64,000 nucleotides of DNA from an uncultured Clostridia bacterium. Its GTDB lineage: Bacteria; Bacillota; Clostridia; Oscillospirales; Acutalibacteraceae. The position numbers and the translations under genes are program-made. The notes beneath the pieces were generated by a model. The model had not been told where the DNA came from and made no database searches. It saw only the letters and a list, made by a program, of their open reading frames with translations. The stretch spans positions 35,674 to 99,673 of the forward strand of contig CAMVDB010000003.1 of NCBI GenBank assembly GCA_947166135.1, given 5' to 3'. Shown here in pieces: positions 47,714 to 56,758 of the stretch; position 1 is the first letter of the stretch, and each line of letters opens with the position of its first letter.

Positions 47714-48669
47714 CCACCATCAAGAACGCAAAGGGCGCCGATATCGGCGACCACAACGGCAGTATCGACTTTGCAAAGTTGAAAGCCGCGGGGATCAAGT
47801 TCGTCATGCTCAAGGTCGGTATCGGCTCGGATATCCGCACTCAGGATGATAAGCAGTTCGAGGCGAATGTCAGGAAGGCTGAAGGGGCGGGGATCCCGTG
47901 GGGCGCTTGGCTGTACTCCTACGCAATCAGCAAGGCGGATGCGCTCTCCGAGGTCGAGCACGTCAAGCGGCTTTTGAAGGGCAAGAAGCCCACCATGCCG
48001 ATCGCGCTGGACGTAGAGGACAGCGCCTACTATACCCGTCACGGCTGTTTCAACAAAGCGACCATCACCGAGGTAGTGAGGACTTTCATCGAGGGGATCC
48101 GCAAGGCGGGCTATTACCCGATGATTTACACCGGCATCTACTGGCTCGCCGAATATATCGACAAGAGCGTCTATATGTCCTGTGACCTGTGGATCGCCCA
48201 GTGGAACCACACCTGTCAGTATACCGGGGATAACCTCGGCATGTGGCAGTACGGCGGCGAGGTCAATTACCTCGAGAGTAATTCGATCAGCGGCGTCGGC
48301 GTGATCGACAAGGATATCTGCTACCGCGATTACCCGACGATCATCAAGAACGGCGGCTACAACGGCTGGACGAAGGGCAGCGGGGGAGAGTCAGCAACCA
48401 AGCCCGAGCTGATCACCGCGACCTGCGAGCTGCGGATGAGATACCTTGCGAAAGAAGGCTACAGCAACAGCGAGAAGCAGGTCAAGACCCTGCAAAGACT
48501 CCTGAAGGCGACCGACTACCTCGGCGCGGACAAGCTCCCGCTGACGGTAGACGGCATCTTCGGCAACAACACCGACACCGCCGTTCGCTCCTTCCAGAAG
48601 GCGAACAACCTCACCGCCGACGGCATCGTAGGCCCCGCCACCTGGAGCAAGATCACCGGCGGGGAATAG
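47710..48669 (+). CDS. Endolysin, GH25 lysozyme plus peptidoglycan-binding domain
   Basis: [32 protein letters not shown]-terminal [34 protein letters not shown]. Confidence 0.92.
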   Translation: MTTIKNAKGADIGDHNGSIDFAKLKAAGIKFVMLKVGIGSDIRTQDDKQFEANVRKAEGAGIPWGAWLYSYAISKADALSEVEHVKRLLKGKKPTMPIALDVEDSAYYTRHGCFNKATITEVVRTFIEGIRKAGYYPMIYTGIYWLAEYIDKSVYMSCDLWIAQWNHTCQYTGDNLGMWQYGGEVNYLESNSISGVGVIDKDICYRDYPTIIKNGGYNGWTKGSGGESATKPELITATCELRMRYLAKEGYSNSEKQVKTLQRLLKATDYLGADKLPLTVDGIFGNNTDTAVRSFQKANNLTADGIVGPATWSKITGGE

Positions 48670-48672
48670 GGC

Positions 48673-48700
48673 TTGACAAAATCGAATAATCAGGTATAAT
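48673..48700 (+). promoter_or_regulatory. TTGACA-16-TATAAT promoter abutting a terminator
   Basis: Perfect hexamers after the lysin stop codon. Confidence 0.55.
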
Positions 48701-48704
48701 GAAA

Positions 48705-48745
48705 AAAAGCCGATAGTTAAGTTTTCCCTTAGCTATCGGCTTTTT
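48705..48745. terminator. Terminator AAAAGCCGATAG..CTATCGGCTTTTT
   Basis: Perfect stem with T-tract; bidirectional sequence. Confidence 0.8.
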
Positions 48746-48857
48746 ACCGTTTTTTGGAGTATGCTCCCCCGTATTGGCTGGCGATGATCTTTGCGAGGGC
48801 GGGGTTGGGGTTCTTGATCTTGACGGGGTATTGCAGCTGCTTTTCGTATACAAACAT
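48744..48857 (-). pseudogene. cotJC: 5' portion of cotJC (31 native codons, then 6 codons from attP and a stop)
   Basis: MFVYEKQLQYPVKIKNPNPALAKIIASQYGG|AYSKKR*; joins in frame to 7382-6851. Confidence 0.92.
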
Positions 48858-48858
48858 A

Positions 48859-49110
48859 TTAGCCCTCCATATCCCACGGCCACGGGTCCTTGACCCATGC
48901 CCACGAATTTGCCGCGTTCTCATCCCTGGTCAGCGGTCCGTATTTTTCTTCGAATTTCTCGACGAGCGGTCGAAGCTGAGCGAGGTACTCGTCGCGCTTT
49001 CTCAGCATCTCGGTATCGCCCGGATGGGTGTCGAGAAAGAGGTCGATATCGGTGACGGCGAACTTGCAGGTGCCGATCTTTTTGAGCAGCATCTCGCGGT
49101 CAGTCATCAT
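48859..49110 (-). CDS. cotJB: Spore coat protein CotJB
   Basis: MMTDREMLLKKIGTCKFAVTDIDLFLDTHPGDTEML, directly upstream of cotJC. Confidence 0.88.
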   Translation of the reverse strand: MMTDREMLLKKIGTCKFAVTDIDLFLDTHPGDTEMLRKRDEYLAQLRPLVEKFEEKYGPLTRDENAANSWAWVKDPWPWDMEG

Positions 49111-49300
49111 CGACACCTCCGCATTTACAGCCGTAGAACGGCTTGTGCAGCGCCTTGAACATGGTGCCGTTTTCATAGCCGAGCACCGGCTTGCACATCT
49201 CGGGCGCGTAGGGCTGATACGGCACATAAGCCATCGCCTCTACGGTATCCTCGGGCAGCGGTCTGAGCCCGTAGGACGCCCTGATCTGTTTCATATCCAT
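49100..49300 (-). CDS. cotJA: Spore coat-associated protein CotJA
   Basis: AMAYVPYQPYAPEMCKPVLGYENGTMFKALHKPFYG; first gene of the cotJ operon. Confidence 0.88.
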   Translation of the reverse strand: MDMKQIRASYGLRPLPEDTVEAMAYVPYQPYAPEMCKPVLGYENGTMFKALHKPFYGCKCGGVDDD

Positions 49301-49502
49301 ATCGGATTCTCCTTACGGTTATTGCAGCGGGCAAGGTTCACCCGCCGCACTATTATCTTATGTCGAAGAAGCCTTTTGGTTCGGATCGGGGAGTGCTTTC
49401 ACCCGTTGTCAGATCGCTTTTCTGAAAAATATGTGAAATCGGTTGAATCCCGTGCTCTGATGTGCTAATATATTAGCATAACAAGACAGGGGAGGCGGCA
49501 GG

Positions 49503-50318
49503 ATGCTGATAGATACTCATGTTCATATCGGACACATGCTGGGCTTTGATATGACGCCCGAGGACGTGCTCTACTCGATGGATCGATACGGCGTTGATTT
49601 TTCGCTGGTATCAAATATCGAGGCGGCGGAGTTCGACCACGAGGGTCGTCCGATCTCCGATTACTTCCGGAAGTCGCAGAACGAGGTGTTCCGCGATACC
49701 TTAGAGTTCGCGGCGCAGTATCCCGAGCGTATCGGCGCGATGCCGTGGCTGAAGATCGCGACCGAACAGCCGGATGAAGAATTCGTCGACCTGCTCGACA
49801 AGAACCGCAGTCTGGTCTACGGCTTCAAGCTCCATCCGTTCCATTCGCGTACCGCTCCCGACGACCCGAAGCTCGAGCCGTACTATGAGCTTGCCGAGCG
49901 TTACCATCTGCCGATCGTGTCCCATACCGGCGGCTGTGAGGAAGCGCGCTCCATCCATCTGTATAACGCCGCCGTACGTCATCCGGAGCTTGACTTCGTG
50001 ATGGTGCATATGGATCTCGGTACCGACAACAGCGAGGCGCTCGATCTGCTCGAGAAGGCGGATAACCTCTACGGCGATACCACATGGGTGCCTGTGCAGA
50101 CCGTGATCAAGGCGGTTCAGCGCTTCGGCAGCGGAAAAATCCTCTTCGGCTCCGATAACCCGATCGACGGCCCCGATACCTACCTGCATAACCGCACCGG
50201 CGACCGTTCGCTGTACCAGGAGTACTTCCACGACCTCGGCGCGATGATCAGCCCGTGGGACTACGGCAACATCATGTACCGCAACGCCGCCCGGGTGTTC
50301 GGTATCCACTTGTATTGA
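49503..50318 (+). CDS. Amidohydrolase (TIM-barrel, COG2159-like)
   Basis: LIDTHVHIG, GFKLHPFHS, ILFGSDNPIDGP. Confidence 0.85.
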   Translation: MLIDTHVHIGHMLGFDMTPEDVLYSMDRYGVDFSLVSNIEAAEFDHEGRPISDYFRKSQNEVFRDTLEFAAQYPERIGAMPWLKIATEQPDEEFVDLLDKNRSLVYGFKLHPFHSRTAPDDPKLEPYYELAERYHLPIVSHTGGCEEARSIHLYNAAVRHPELDFVMVHMDLGTDNSEALDLLEKADNLYGDTTWVPVQTVIKAVQRFGSGKILFGSDNPIDGPDTYLHNRTGDRSLYQEYFHDLGAMISPWDYGNIMYRNAARVFGIHLY

Positions 50319-50345
50319 TAATGAACAAGGAGAATCGCTTAATCA

Positions 50346-50813
50346 ATGTTCAGAAGAATCACCGAAAATGACTGGGAGCTGTATCGCCGATACGCCGATA
50401 CCTTCTACCATACCGACGCGGTCAACGCTCCCGTACCCGTTGAGAATTATCGTGCGACCTTTGACGAGATGCTCCGCTCCGACACTTATGTAAGGGGCTA
50501 CATCTTCGAGTATGAGGGTACGCCCTGCGGCTTTGCGCTGCTGTCCAAGACCTTCTCTCAGGAGGCGGGCGGTATCTCGATCACGATCGAGGAGATCTAT
50601 ATCGACCCCGAATATCGCTCCAAGGGGCTTGCGACAGAGTTCTTTGAGTGGCTCAAGAACGAGTCCTGCGCGATGCGCCTGCGCCTTGAGGTCGAGGATT
50701 ACAACAAAGGCGCCATGCGACTGTATGAGCGCATGGGCTTCGAGCTGCTGCCGTACCTGCAAATGGTCATCGACAGGCAGCGACAGGAGAAAAAGCATGA
50801 TGAAAATGTCTAA
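50346..50813 (+). CDS. GNAT-family N-acetyltransferase
   Basis: [42 protein letters not shown]. Confidence 0.9.
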   Translation: MFRRITENDWELYRRYADTFYHTDAVNAPVPVENYRATFDEMLRSDTYVRGYIFEYEGTPCGFALLSKTFSQEAGGISITIEEIYIDPEYRSKGLATEFFEWLKNESCAMRLRLEVEDYNKGAMRLYERMGFELLPYLQMVIDRQRQEKKHDENV

Positions 50814-51363
50814 GATACTCGCGTTTGGGCTGGCGGTCATCCTGTCGGTTTCTGCGATTACGGTCGGATTTTCCGCGGCAGAGATCGATCTCGTACCGTC
50901 GGGCATGCAGATCTTTGTCCGTACGCTGACCGGCAAGACCGTCACGCTGGATGTAGAATCCAACGATACCATCGAGAATATCAAGCAGAAGATACAGGAG
51001 AAAGAGGGGATACCGCCCGATCAGCAGCGGCTGATCTTTGCGGGGAAACAGCTCGAGGACGGCAGAACGCTCGCCGACTATAACATCCAAAAGGAAAACA
51101 CCCTTCATCTGGTGCTCCGTCTGCGCGGGATCCTCGGCGACGCCGACGGAAACGGAGAAGTGGAGACCGTCGATGTAACGCTGATCATGCGTTATAACGC
51201 GCATATGATCGATGAAAGCTTCATCAAAACGGAGCTTGCCGATGTTGACGACAGCGGTGAGGTCGATGTGATCGACTCTACGCTGATCATGCGCTATCTG
51301 AGTATGATCCCTACCGCGTATCCGATCGGAGAGTACCGTTCTGCAACACCCGATCAGCAATAA
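50797..51363 (+). CDS. Secreted ubiquitin-dockerin fusion protein
   Basis: Signal peptide (aa 1-~30), ubiquitin domain aa 37-112 ([76 protein letters not shown]), two dockerin repeats ([40 protein letters not shown]); RBS aggaga. Confidence 0.95.
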   Translation: MMKMSKILAFGLAVILSVSAITVGFSAAEIDLVPSGMQIFVRTLTGKTVTLDVESNDTIENIKQKIQEKEGIPPDQQRLIFAGKQLEDGRTLADYNIQKENTLHLVLRLRGILGDADGNGEVETVDVTLIMRYNAHMIDESFIKTELADVDDSGEVDVIDSTLIMRYLSMIPTAYPIGEYRSATPDQQ

Positions 51364-51375
51364 TCTATCAAACCC

Positions 51376-51410
51376 GAACCGGCACGACATGAACAGTGTC
51401 GGTTCTTCTT
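51376..51410 (+). terminator. Terminator after the ubiquitin-dockerin gene
   Basis: GAACCGGCAC..GTGTCGGTTC hairpin then T-rich. Confidence 0.6.
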
Positions 51411-51577
51411 TATGAATCGCTCTTATTCACAATTTGTTCACATTTCATTCAGAATTATTTCATCTATGTGTCAACTGGTTTTCACATTGACAAATTAAGA
51501 TATAGGCGTACTCAGAAAACAGGAATGTTTGACGGGGAACGAAACATAATAAAATACAGACGTCAGGAGGTATCATT

Positions 51578-53284
51578 ATGTCTGAGAAATACAATGATTA
51601 CGAGAACGAAATGAACCTTGATCAGGTTGCGGATCAGCCTGATACCGCCGAGCCCGTACAGGCTCAGGAAACAGAAACCGAGACGGAACAGGCCGCTGTA
51701 AGCAGCACCCATGACTTTTCGCTTTTCGAAGAGCCGAAGGCGCAGGAAGAGGCGGCTCAACCCGAACAGCCCGTCAACAATACGGCGGATTATGCGAGCA
51801 ATGAAGCCCCTAAGCCGCAGGAGCCTGTTTATACCAATCCCTACACGAATCCTTATCAGGCGCCTAAGCCCGCTTATACAGAGCGCTCGTCTTATCAGAG
51901 CACCTCGCATCAGGAAACGCCGTATAACGACGGCTTCTATCACAAGAGCTTCACCCGCGATCAGTCGGGAAGCAACGTGAATTACACAGCCCCTTCATAT
52001 CATTATCCTACCCCTCAGCAGGCTGCACCCGCACCCTCACAGCCGCGTAAGAAAGAGAAGCGCGGTTTGTCCCGCGGCGGCGTAGCCCTGCTGCTGGTGG
52101 TATGCCTGCTGATCTCCAGCGCCGCCGGCTTCGGCGGCAGCATGCTCGCTTCTCATCTGAACAAGCAGCAGTATGAGAGCACCGACTCCGATTCCATGGT
52201 GATCCATAAGGTCAACACCGAGGCGCAGGTCGCGGGCACAGAGAATCTGGTCGATAAGACCACCAGCCAGATCACCTCCGAGGTAGCGGATACCGTCGTA
52301 GAGATCACCACTGAGGTCGTCCAGACCAAGTCCTTCTACGGTCAGTATATCGCGCAGGGCGCAGGCTCCGGCGTTATCATCAGCGCCGACGGTTATATCC
52401 TGACCAACAACCATGTCATCGACGGCGCGTCCTCGATCAAGGTCACGACCCGTGACGGCGACAGCTATGACGCTAAGCTCATCGGCACCGACTCCGAGGT
52501 CGATATCGCGCTCCTGAAAATCGACGCGAAGGACCTTCCGGTCGCTGTTATGGGCGATTCGTCCAAGCTGAATGTCGGCGATAAGGCGGTCATCATCGGT
52601 AACCCGCTCGGTACACTCGGCGGTTCCGTGACCGAGGGCATCATCTCTGCGCTCGACCGTTCCATCGCCATCGACGGCAAGACCATGCATCTGATGCAGA
52701 CCGACGCCGCGATCAACCCCGGTAACTCCGGCGGCGGTATGTTCAACGGACAGGGCGAGCTCGCCGGTATCGTCGTCGCGAAGTCCTCCTCCAGCTCCGA
52801 GAGCATTGATAATATCGGCTTCGTCATCCCGATCAACAGCGTACTCGATATCCTGGGCGACCTCAAGGATTACGGTTATGTCCGCGGCAGAGCGTCGACC
52901 GGAATGTCCTTCATCGACCTGACCAACCAGATGTACGCGTGGTACTACTTCGGCAACAGCGAGACCGGCGTGTATATCAGCTCGGTCGACAGCGGCTCAA
53001 ACGCTGAGAAAGCCGGCTTCCGCGTGGGCGACCGCGTCGTATCCGTCGACGGTCATGCCATCACTTCCGCCAGCGAGATCGAGACGGCGATCCGCGAGAA
53101 ATCCGCGGGAGATAAGGTGACCTTTGAACTCAATCGAAGCGGCAGCACCGGCAAGCTGGAGCTGACCCTCGAGGAAGAGGTTCCCGAAAGCTCCAAGAGC
53201 AGCTCGAAGTCGGGCGACAACAGCAGTAATTCCGATTCCGATCCCTTCGGCGGCTTCGGCGGCGGCTTCGGTTTCGGCAGATAA
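51578..53284 (+). CDS. htrA: HtrA/DegP-like membrane-anchored trypsin-PDZ serine protease
   Basis: TNNHVIDGA (His), DIALLKID (Asp), GNSGGGMFN (Ser), C-terminal PDZ. Confidence 0.92.
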   Translation: MSEKYNDYENEMNLDQVADQPDTAEPVQAQETETETEQAAVSSTHDFSLFEEPKAQEEAAQPEQPVNNTADYASNEAPKPQEPVYTNPYTNPYQAPKPAYTERSSYQSTSHQETPYNDGFYHKSFTRDQSGSNVNYTAPSYHYPTPQQAAPAPSQPRKKEKRGLSRGGVALLLVVCLLISSAAGFGGSMLASHLNKQQYESTDSDSMVIHKVNTEAQVAGTENLVDKTTSQITSEVADTVVEITTEVVQTKSFYGQYIAQGAGSGVIISADGYILTNNHVIDGASSIKVTTRDGDSYDAKLIGTDSEVDIALLKIDAKDLPVAVMGDSSKLNVGDKAVIIGNPLGTLGGSVTEGIISALDRSIAIDGKTMHLMQTDAAINPGNSGGGMFNGQGELAGIVVAKSSSSSESIDNIGFVIPINSVLDILGDLKDYGYVRGRASTGMSFIDLTNQMYAWYYFGNSETGVYISSVDSGSNAEKAGFRVGDRVVSVDGHAITSASEIETAIREKSAGDKVTFELNRSGSTGKLELTLEEEVPESSKSSSKSGDNSSNSDSDPFGGFGGGFGFGR

Positions 53285-53286
53285 TC

Positions 53287-53445
53287 ATACTAAGTATCAT
53301 TAAAACACTTTAACATTTATTGCGATAAATTCCGCATAGCGGTGTTGTCGTCCTTGACATACGCCAGTATGCCTGCGTCCTCCGCCTTGCTCTGCGAAAT
53401 TTCTCGCTAACAAATTTGTTAAAGCGTTTAATGGATACTTAGTAT
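53287..53445. repeat. MITE-like element with ~29-bp imperfect terminal inverted repeats
   Basis: ATACTAAGTATCATTAAAACACTTTAACA vs ATACTAAGTATCCATTAAACGCTTTAACA (inverted); no ORF. Confidence 0.6.
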
Positions 53446-53549
53446 CAAATACAGTAATAATCAGAGAGGCAGTCCGACGGGCTGCCTTTTTTGAACGCAA
53501 AAATCCCGCCGAGAATCACTCAGCGGGATATCTTTCTGTCTTTATTAAC

Positions 53550-53760
53550 CCGTCATCGCGAGGTACACAAATGTCATTGCGAGGAGCGCAAGCGACGTGG
53601 CAATCTCAACCGATTAAAAATGTCATTGCGAGGGCAAAGGCTCCCTTTGGTAAAGGGAGCTGTCGCGGGAGCGACTGAGGGATTGTATAAACAGGAGCAA
53701 AGCGACCAACCGGTACTCGCTTCGCTCAAACAAATCGTGCAATCCTCCCCGGATTGCCGC
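53550..53760. repeat. REP-like extragenic repeats
   Basis: TGTCATTGCGAGG twice (53570s, 53620s), GGCAATCTCAACC also at ~55362; hairpin GGCTCCCTTTGGTAAAGGGAGC. Confidence 0.6.
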
Positions 53761-53764
53761 GGTA

Positions 53765-55144
53765 TTAGTCTTCCTCAGTCTTGAGGGCTTTCAGGATCAT
53801 GTTCGCGCACATGTAGACGTTGCCGCCGCCGAGGGTGATGACGAGGTCATCCTCCTGTGCGTTCTCGACGATGTATTTGGTGATGTCCTCAAAGGTATCG
53901 ATGCATACGCTGCCCGGTACCTTCGCGCCGAGATCGGTGTTATAGATGTTGTAGGTGTTGGTCTCGCGAACAGGCAGGATCTCCGAGATAATCGCCTGAT
54001 CGGGGATGCTCAGCGCCTTGGCAAAATCATCCAGCAGCAGTGCGGTGCGGGAGAAGGTGTGAGGCTGGAACACAGCCCAGACCTTGCGGAAGCCCATCTC
54101 CATCGCGGAGCTGAGGGTCGCGGTGAGCTCGGTCGGATGATGCGCAAAGTCGTCGGCAACGGTGATGCCGCGCGGAGCGCCGAGGATCTCGAAGCGTCTG
54201 TGAACACCGGTGAACTTGCCGAGGTTCTCCGCGATCTGCTCGGGAGTCGCGCCGAGGTAGTGGGCGACGGTCGCCGCCGCGAGCGCGTTGTAGATATTGT
54301 GTCTGCCCGGAACCATCAGATCGATCTCACAGAGCTTCTCTCCCTTGTGCATGAGGTCGAATTTCTTGTATGCGCCCTTGATATCTCTGAGGTTCTCTGC
54401 GTAGTAGTCGTTGGTCTTGCGGAAGCCGAAGGTCAGCATCGGGATCGTGACGTCCTCCAGCGCCTCGAGCGCGTTTTCATCGTCGCCGTTGTAGGCGATC
54501 AGCCCCGTGGTCAGGTGAGCGAACTTGTTGAAGCTCTTCTTGATGTTGTCGAGGGTCTTGAAGTAGTCGAGGTGATCGGCGTCGATGTTGGTGATGACGG
54601 AGATATAGGGATTGAGCTCAAGGAAGGTGTCGACGTACTCGCACGCCTCGCACACGATGATGTCGCTGTGACCGACATAGCTGTTGCCGCCGATGAAGGG
54701 CAGCTTACCGCCGATGATCGCGGAGGGATCGAAGCCCGAGCTGATCAGCAGCTGACTGAGCATGGCGGTGGTGGAGGTTTTTCCGTGCGTTCCCGCTACC
54801 GCGATGGAGCGGTTGTAGCGGCGGGTCACGATACCCAGCATCACGGAGCGCTCGATCGCCGGGATACCCTGCTCCTGAGCCGCGACAAGCTCCGGGTTAT
54901 CCTTCTTGACGGCGGCAGTATAGACGATCAGCTCAGCGCCCTCGATATTCTCGGCACGGTGTCCCATGTGTACCGGGATACCGTAGCTCTTGATGCGGTC
55001 GAGGGTCTCGCCCTCGTTGGCGTCGGAGCCGGAGAGCTCGAAGCCCTCGCTGTGCAGGATCTCCGCCAGCGGACACATACCCGAGCCGCCGATGCCGATG
55101 AAGTGAATGCGCTTGATATTATCTAAAAGATGATCTTTGTTCAT
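53765..55144 (-). CDS. murC: UDP-N-acetylmuramate--L-alanine ligase
   Basis: IHFIGIGGSGMCPLAEIL, VAGTHGKTSTTAML, DDFAHHPTE. Confidence 0.95.
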   Translation of the reverse strand: MNKDHLLDNIKRIHFIGIGGSGMCPLAEILHSEGFELSGSDANEGETLDRIKSYGIPVHMGHRAENIEGAELIVYTAAVKKDNPELVAAQEQGIPAIERSVMLGIVTRRYNRSIAVAGTHGKTSTTAMLSQLLISSGFDPSAIIGGKLPFIGGNSYVGHSDIIVCEACEYVDTFLELNPYISVITNIDADHLDYFKTLDNIKKSFNKFAHLTTGLIAYNGDDENALEALEDVTIPMLTFGFRKTNDYYAENLRDIKGAYKKFDLMHKGEKLCEIDLMVPGRHNIYNALAAATVAHYLGATPEQIAENLGKFTGVHRRFEILGAPRGITVADDFAHHPTELTATLSSAMEMGFRKVWAVFQPHTFSRTALLLDDFAKALSIPDQAIISEILPVRETNTYNIYNTDLGAKVPGSVCIDTFEDITKYIVENAQEDDLVITLGGGNVYMCANMILKALKTEED

Positions 55145-55392
55145 GATGAATTATCCCCTTAATATTATGGTTCGTTCATGGTAGTATATGCAATAAAGCG
55201 TGTTTCTGCTCCATTACTTCCCTATATCTTACCACTTTTGACATAAAAGTTCAATAGGGTAAACAAATTGTAATTATAATGTCAAATCAGAAAAATAAAA
55301 GGCACACCTATTGTATAATGAACACTGTAAACAGGAGTCGGCGTAAGACTGACGACGCGGCAATCTCAACCACATTACCGAAGGAATATCCT

Positions 55393-56751
55393 ATGTATCG
55401 TAAAAATGAAATCATCGAACTGAATATCACCTCTCTGACCTCCGACGGCGACGGCGTCGGCAGGGCAGGGGAGCTTGTCTTTTTTGTCCCGAACACCGCT
55501 GTCGGCGACGTTATCCGCGCACGCGTTCTGAAGGTGAAGAAGAATGTCGGCTTCGCCCGTGTGGAGGAGGTGCTGATCCCCTCGCCCGACCGCATCGAGC
55601 CCGATTGTCCCGTTTCGCGCTCCTGCGGCGGCTGCGTTTACCGCCATATCTCTTATGAAGCGGAGCTGAGCGCCAAGCGGCAGAAGGTCATCGACGCCGT
55701 GACCCGCATCGGCAAGCTGCCTGCTGATTTAGTGAAAAATATAATTCCATCAGAGAAAATTGACGGCTATCGTAACAAGGCGATGATCCCTGTCGGTCTC
55801 GACCGCGCCGGTGAGGTCGTGATGGGCTTTTACGCCCGCCACAGCCATAATATCATGCATTGCCTACGCTGTCAGCTCTCGCCGGAGATCTTTAACGCTA
55901 TCGCGGGCGATTTCTACACCTTTCTCAGGCACCGCCCTCAGCTCATTTATACGCCGCAAAACCGACGCGGCATCCGTCATCTGTACCTGCGCTATGCCGA
56001 GTCGACCGGCGACGTGATGGTGTGCGTCGTAGCGGGGGACAGGCATTTTGAGGACGATACCCTGCTTTATGATTCTTTAACAGAAAAATACGACTGTATC
56101 AAGAGCATTGTCGTCAACGTCAATCCCGATGATACCAACGTTATCCTCGGCAAACGCTCCTACACGGTGTACGGCGACGACAGTATCGCCGATACGCTCT
56201 GCGGTCTGCGCTTCGAGATCGCGCCCGCCGCGTTTTATCAGGTCAATCGCAGTCAGGCAGAGCGCCTGTACGGTAAGGCGAAGGACTATGCCGCGCTTAC
56301 CGGCAGCGAGACGCTGCTCGATCTCTACTGCGGCGCGGGTACGATCGGCATGTCCATGGCTGATCGGTGCAAAGAGCTGATCGGCGTGGAGATCATCCCC
56401 GAGGCGATCGAGAACGCGAAGCAGAACGCCGAACGCAACGGCGTATATAACGCGCGTTTCCTCTGCGGTGACGCGACCAAGGCGGCTGAGACTCTCCGCT
56501 TTGAGGGGATTCGCCCCGACGTGATCGTGGTCGATCCGCCGCGCAAGGGGCTCACCCCCGAGCTGATCGACACCATCGTGCAGATGTCGCCCGACAGGGT
56601 CGTCTATGTCAGCTGTGATCCCGCCACCCTTGCCCGCGACCTCAAGCTCTTCTCGGAAAAGGATTATTCCGTAAAAGAAATAACTCCCTGCGATATGTTC
56701 CCCCGCACCGCCCACGTCGAAGCAGTAGTTATGATGTCAAGAAAGGATTGA
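55393..56751 (+). CDS. rlmD: 23S rRNA (uracil-5-)-methyltransferase, RlmD/RumA family
   Basis: TRAM domain, LLDLYCGAGTIGMSMA, VVDPPRKGL, VYVSCDPATLARDL, HVEAVVMM tail. Confidence 0.9.
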   Translation: MYRKNEIIELNITSLTSDGDGVGRAGELVFFVPNTAVGDVIRARVLKVKKNVGFARVEEVLIPSPDRIEPDCPVSRSCGGCVYRHISYEAELSAKRQKVIDAVTRIGKLPADLVKNIIPSEKIDGYRNKAMIPVGLDRAGEVVMGFYARHSHNIMHCLRCQLSPEIFNAIAGDFYTFLRHRPQLIYTPQNRRGIRHLYLRYAESTGDVMVCVVAGDRHFEDDTLLYDSLTEKYDCIKSIVVNVNPDDTNVILGKRSYTVYGDDSIADTLCGLRFEIAPAAFYQVNRSQAERLYGKAKDYAALTGSETLLDLYCGAGTIGMSMADRCKELIGVEIIPEAIENAKQNAERNGVYNARFLCGDATKAAETLRFEGIRPDVIVVDPPRKGLTPELIDTIVQMSPDRVVYVSCDPATLARDLKLFSEKDYSVKEITPCDMFPRTAHVEAVVMMSRKD

Positions 56752-56758
56752 GAGAATA

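Larger units (their letters stand above)
7383..48770. mobile_element. Complete siphovirus-type prophage integrated in cotJC by a large serine integrase
   Basis: CCCCC core at 7383-7387 and 48766-48770, palindromic attP arms at both ends, integrase at the left end, full replication/packaging/head/tail/lysis gene order. Confidence 0.95.

Noticed and set aside
48744-48857. 37-aa minus-strand ORF as an independent small gene
   Set aside because: It is the 5' end of cotJC followed by attP-derived codons, as shown by in-frame joining to 7382-6851.
50797-51363. Ubiquitin as eukaryotic contamination or assembly error
   Set aside because: It is continuous with a bacterial signal peptide and a dockerin, overlaps the upstream GNAT gene, has a bacterial RBS and shows codon usage like its neighbours; read-level confirmation would still be useful.
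54059-55126. 355-aa plus-strand ORF opposite murC
   Set aside because: Antisense shadow of murC; no recognisable motifs, biased composition.
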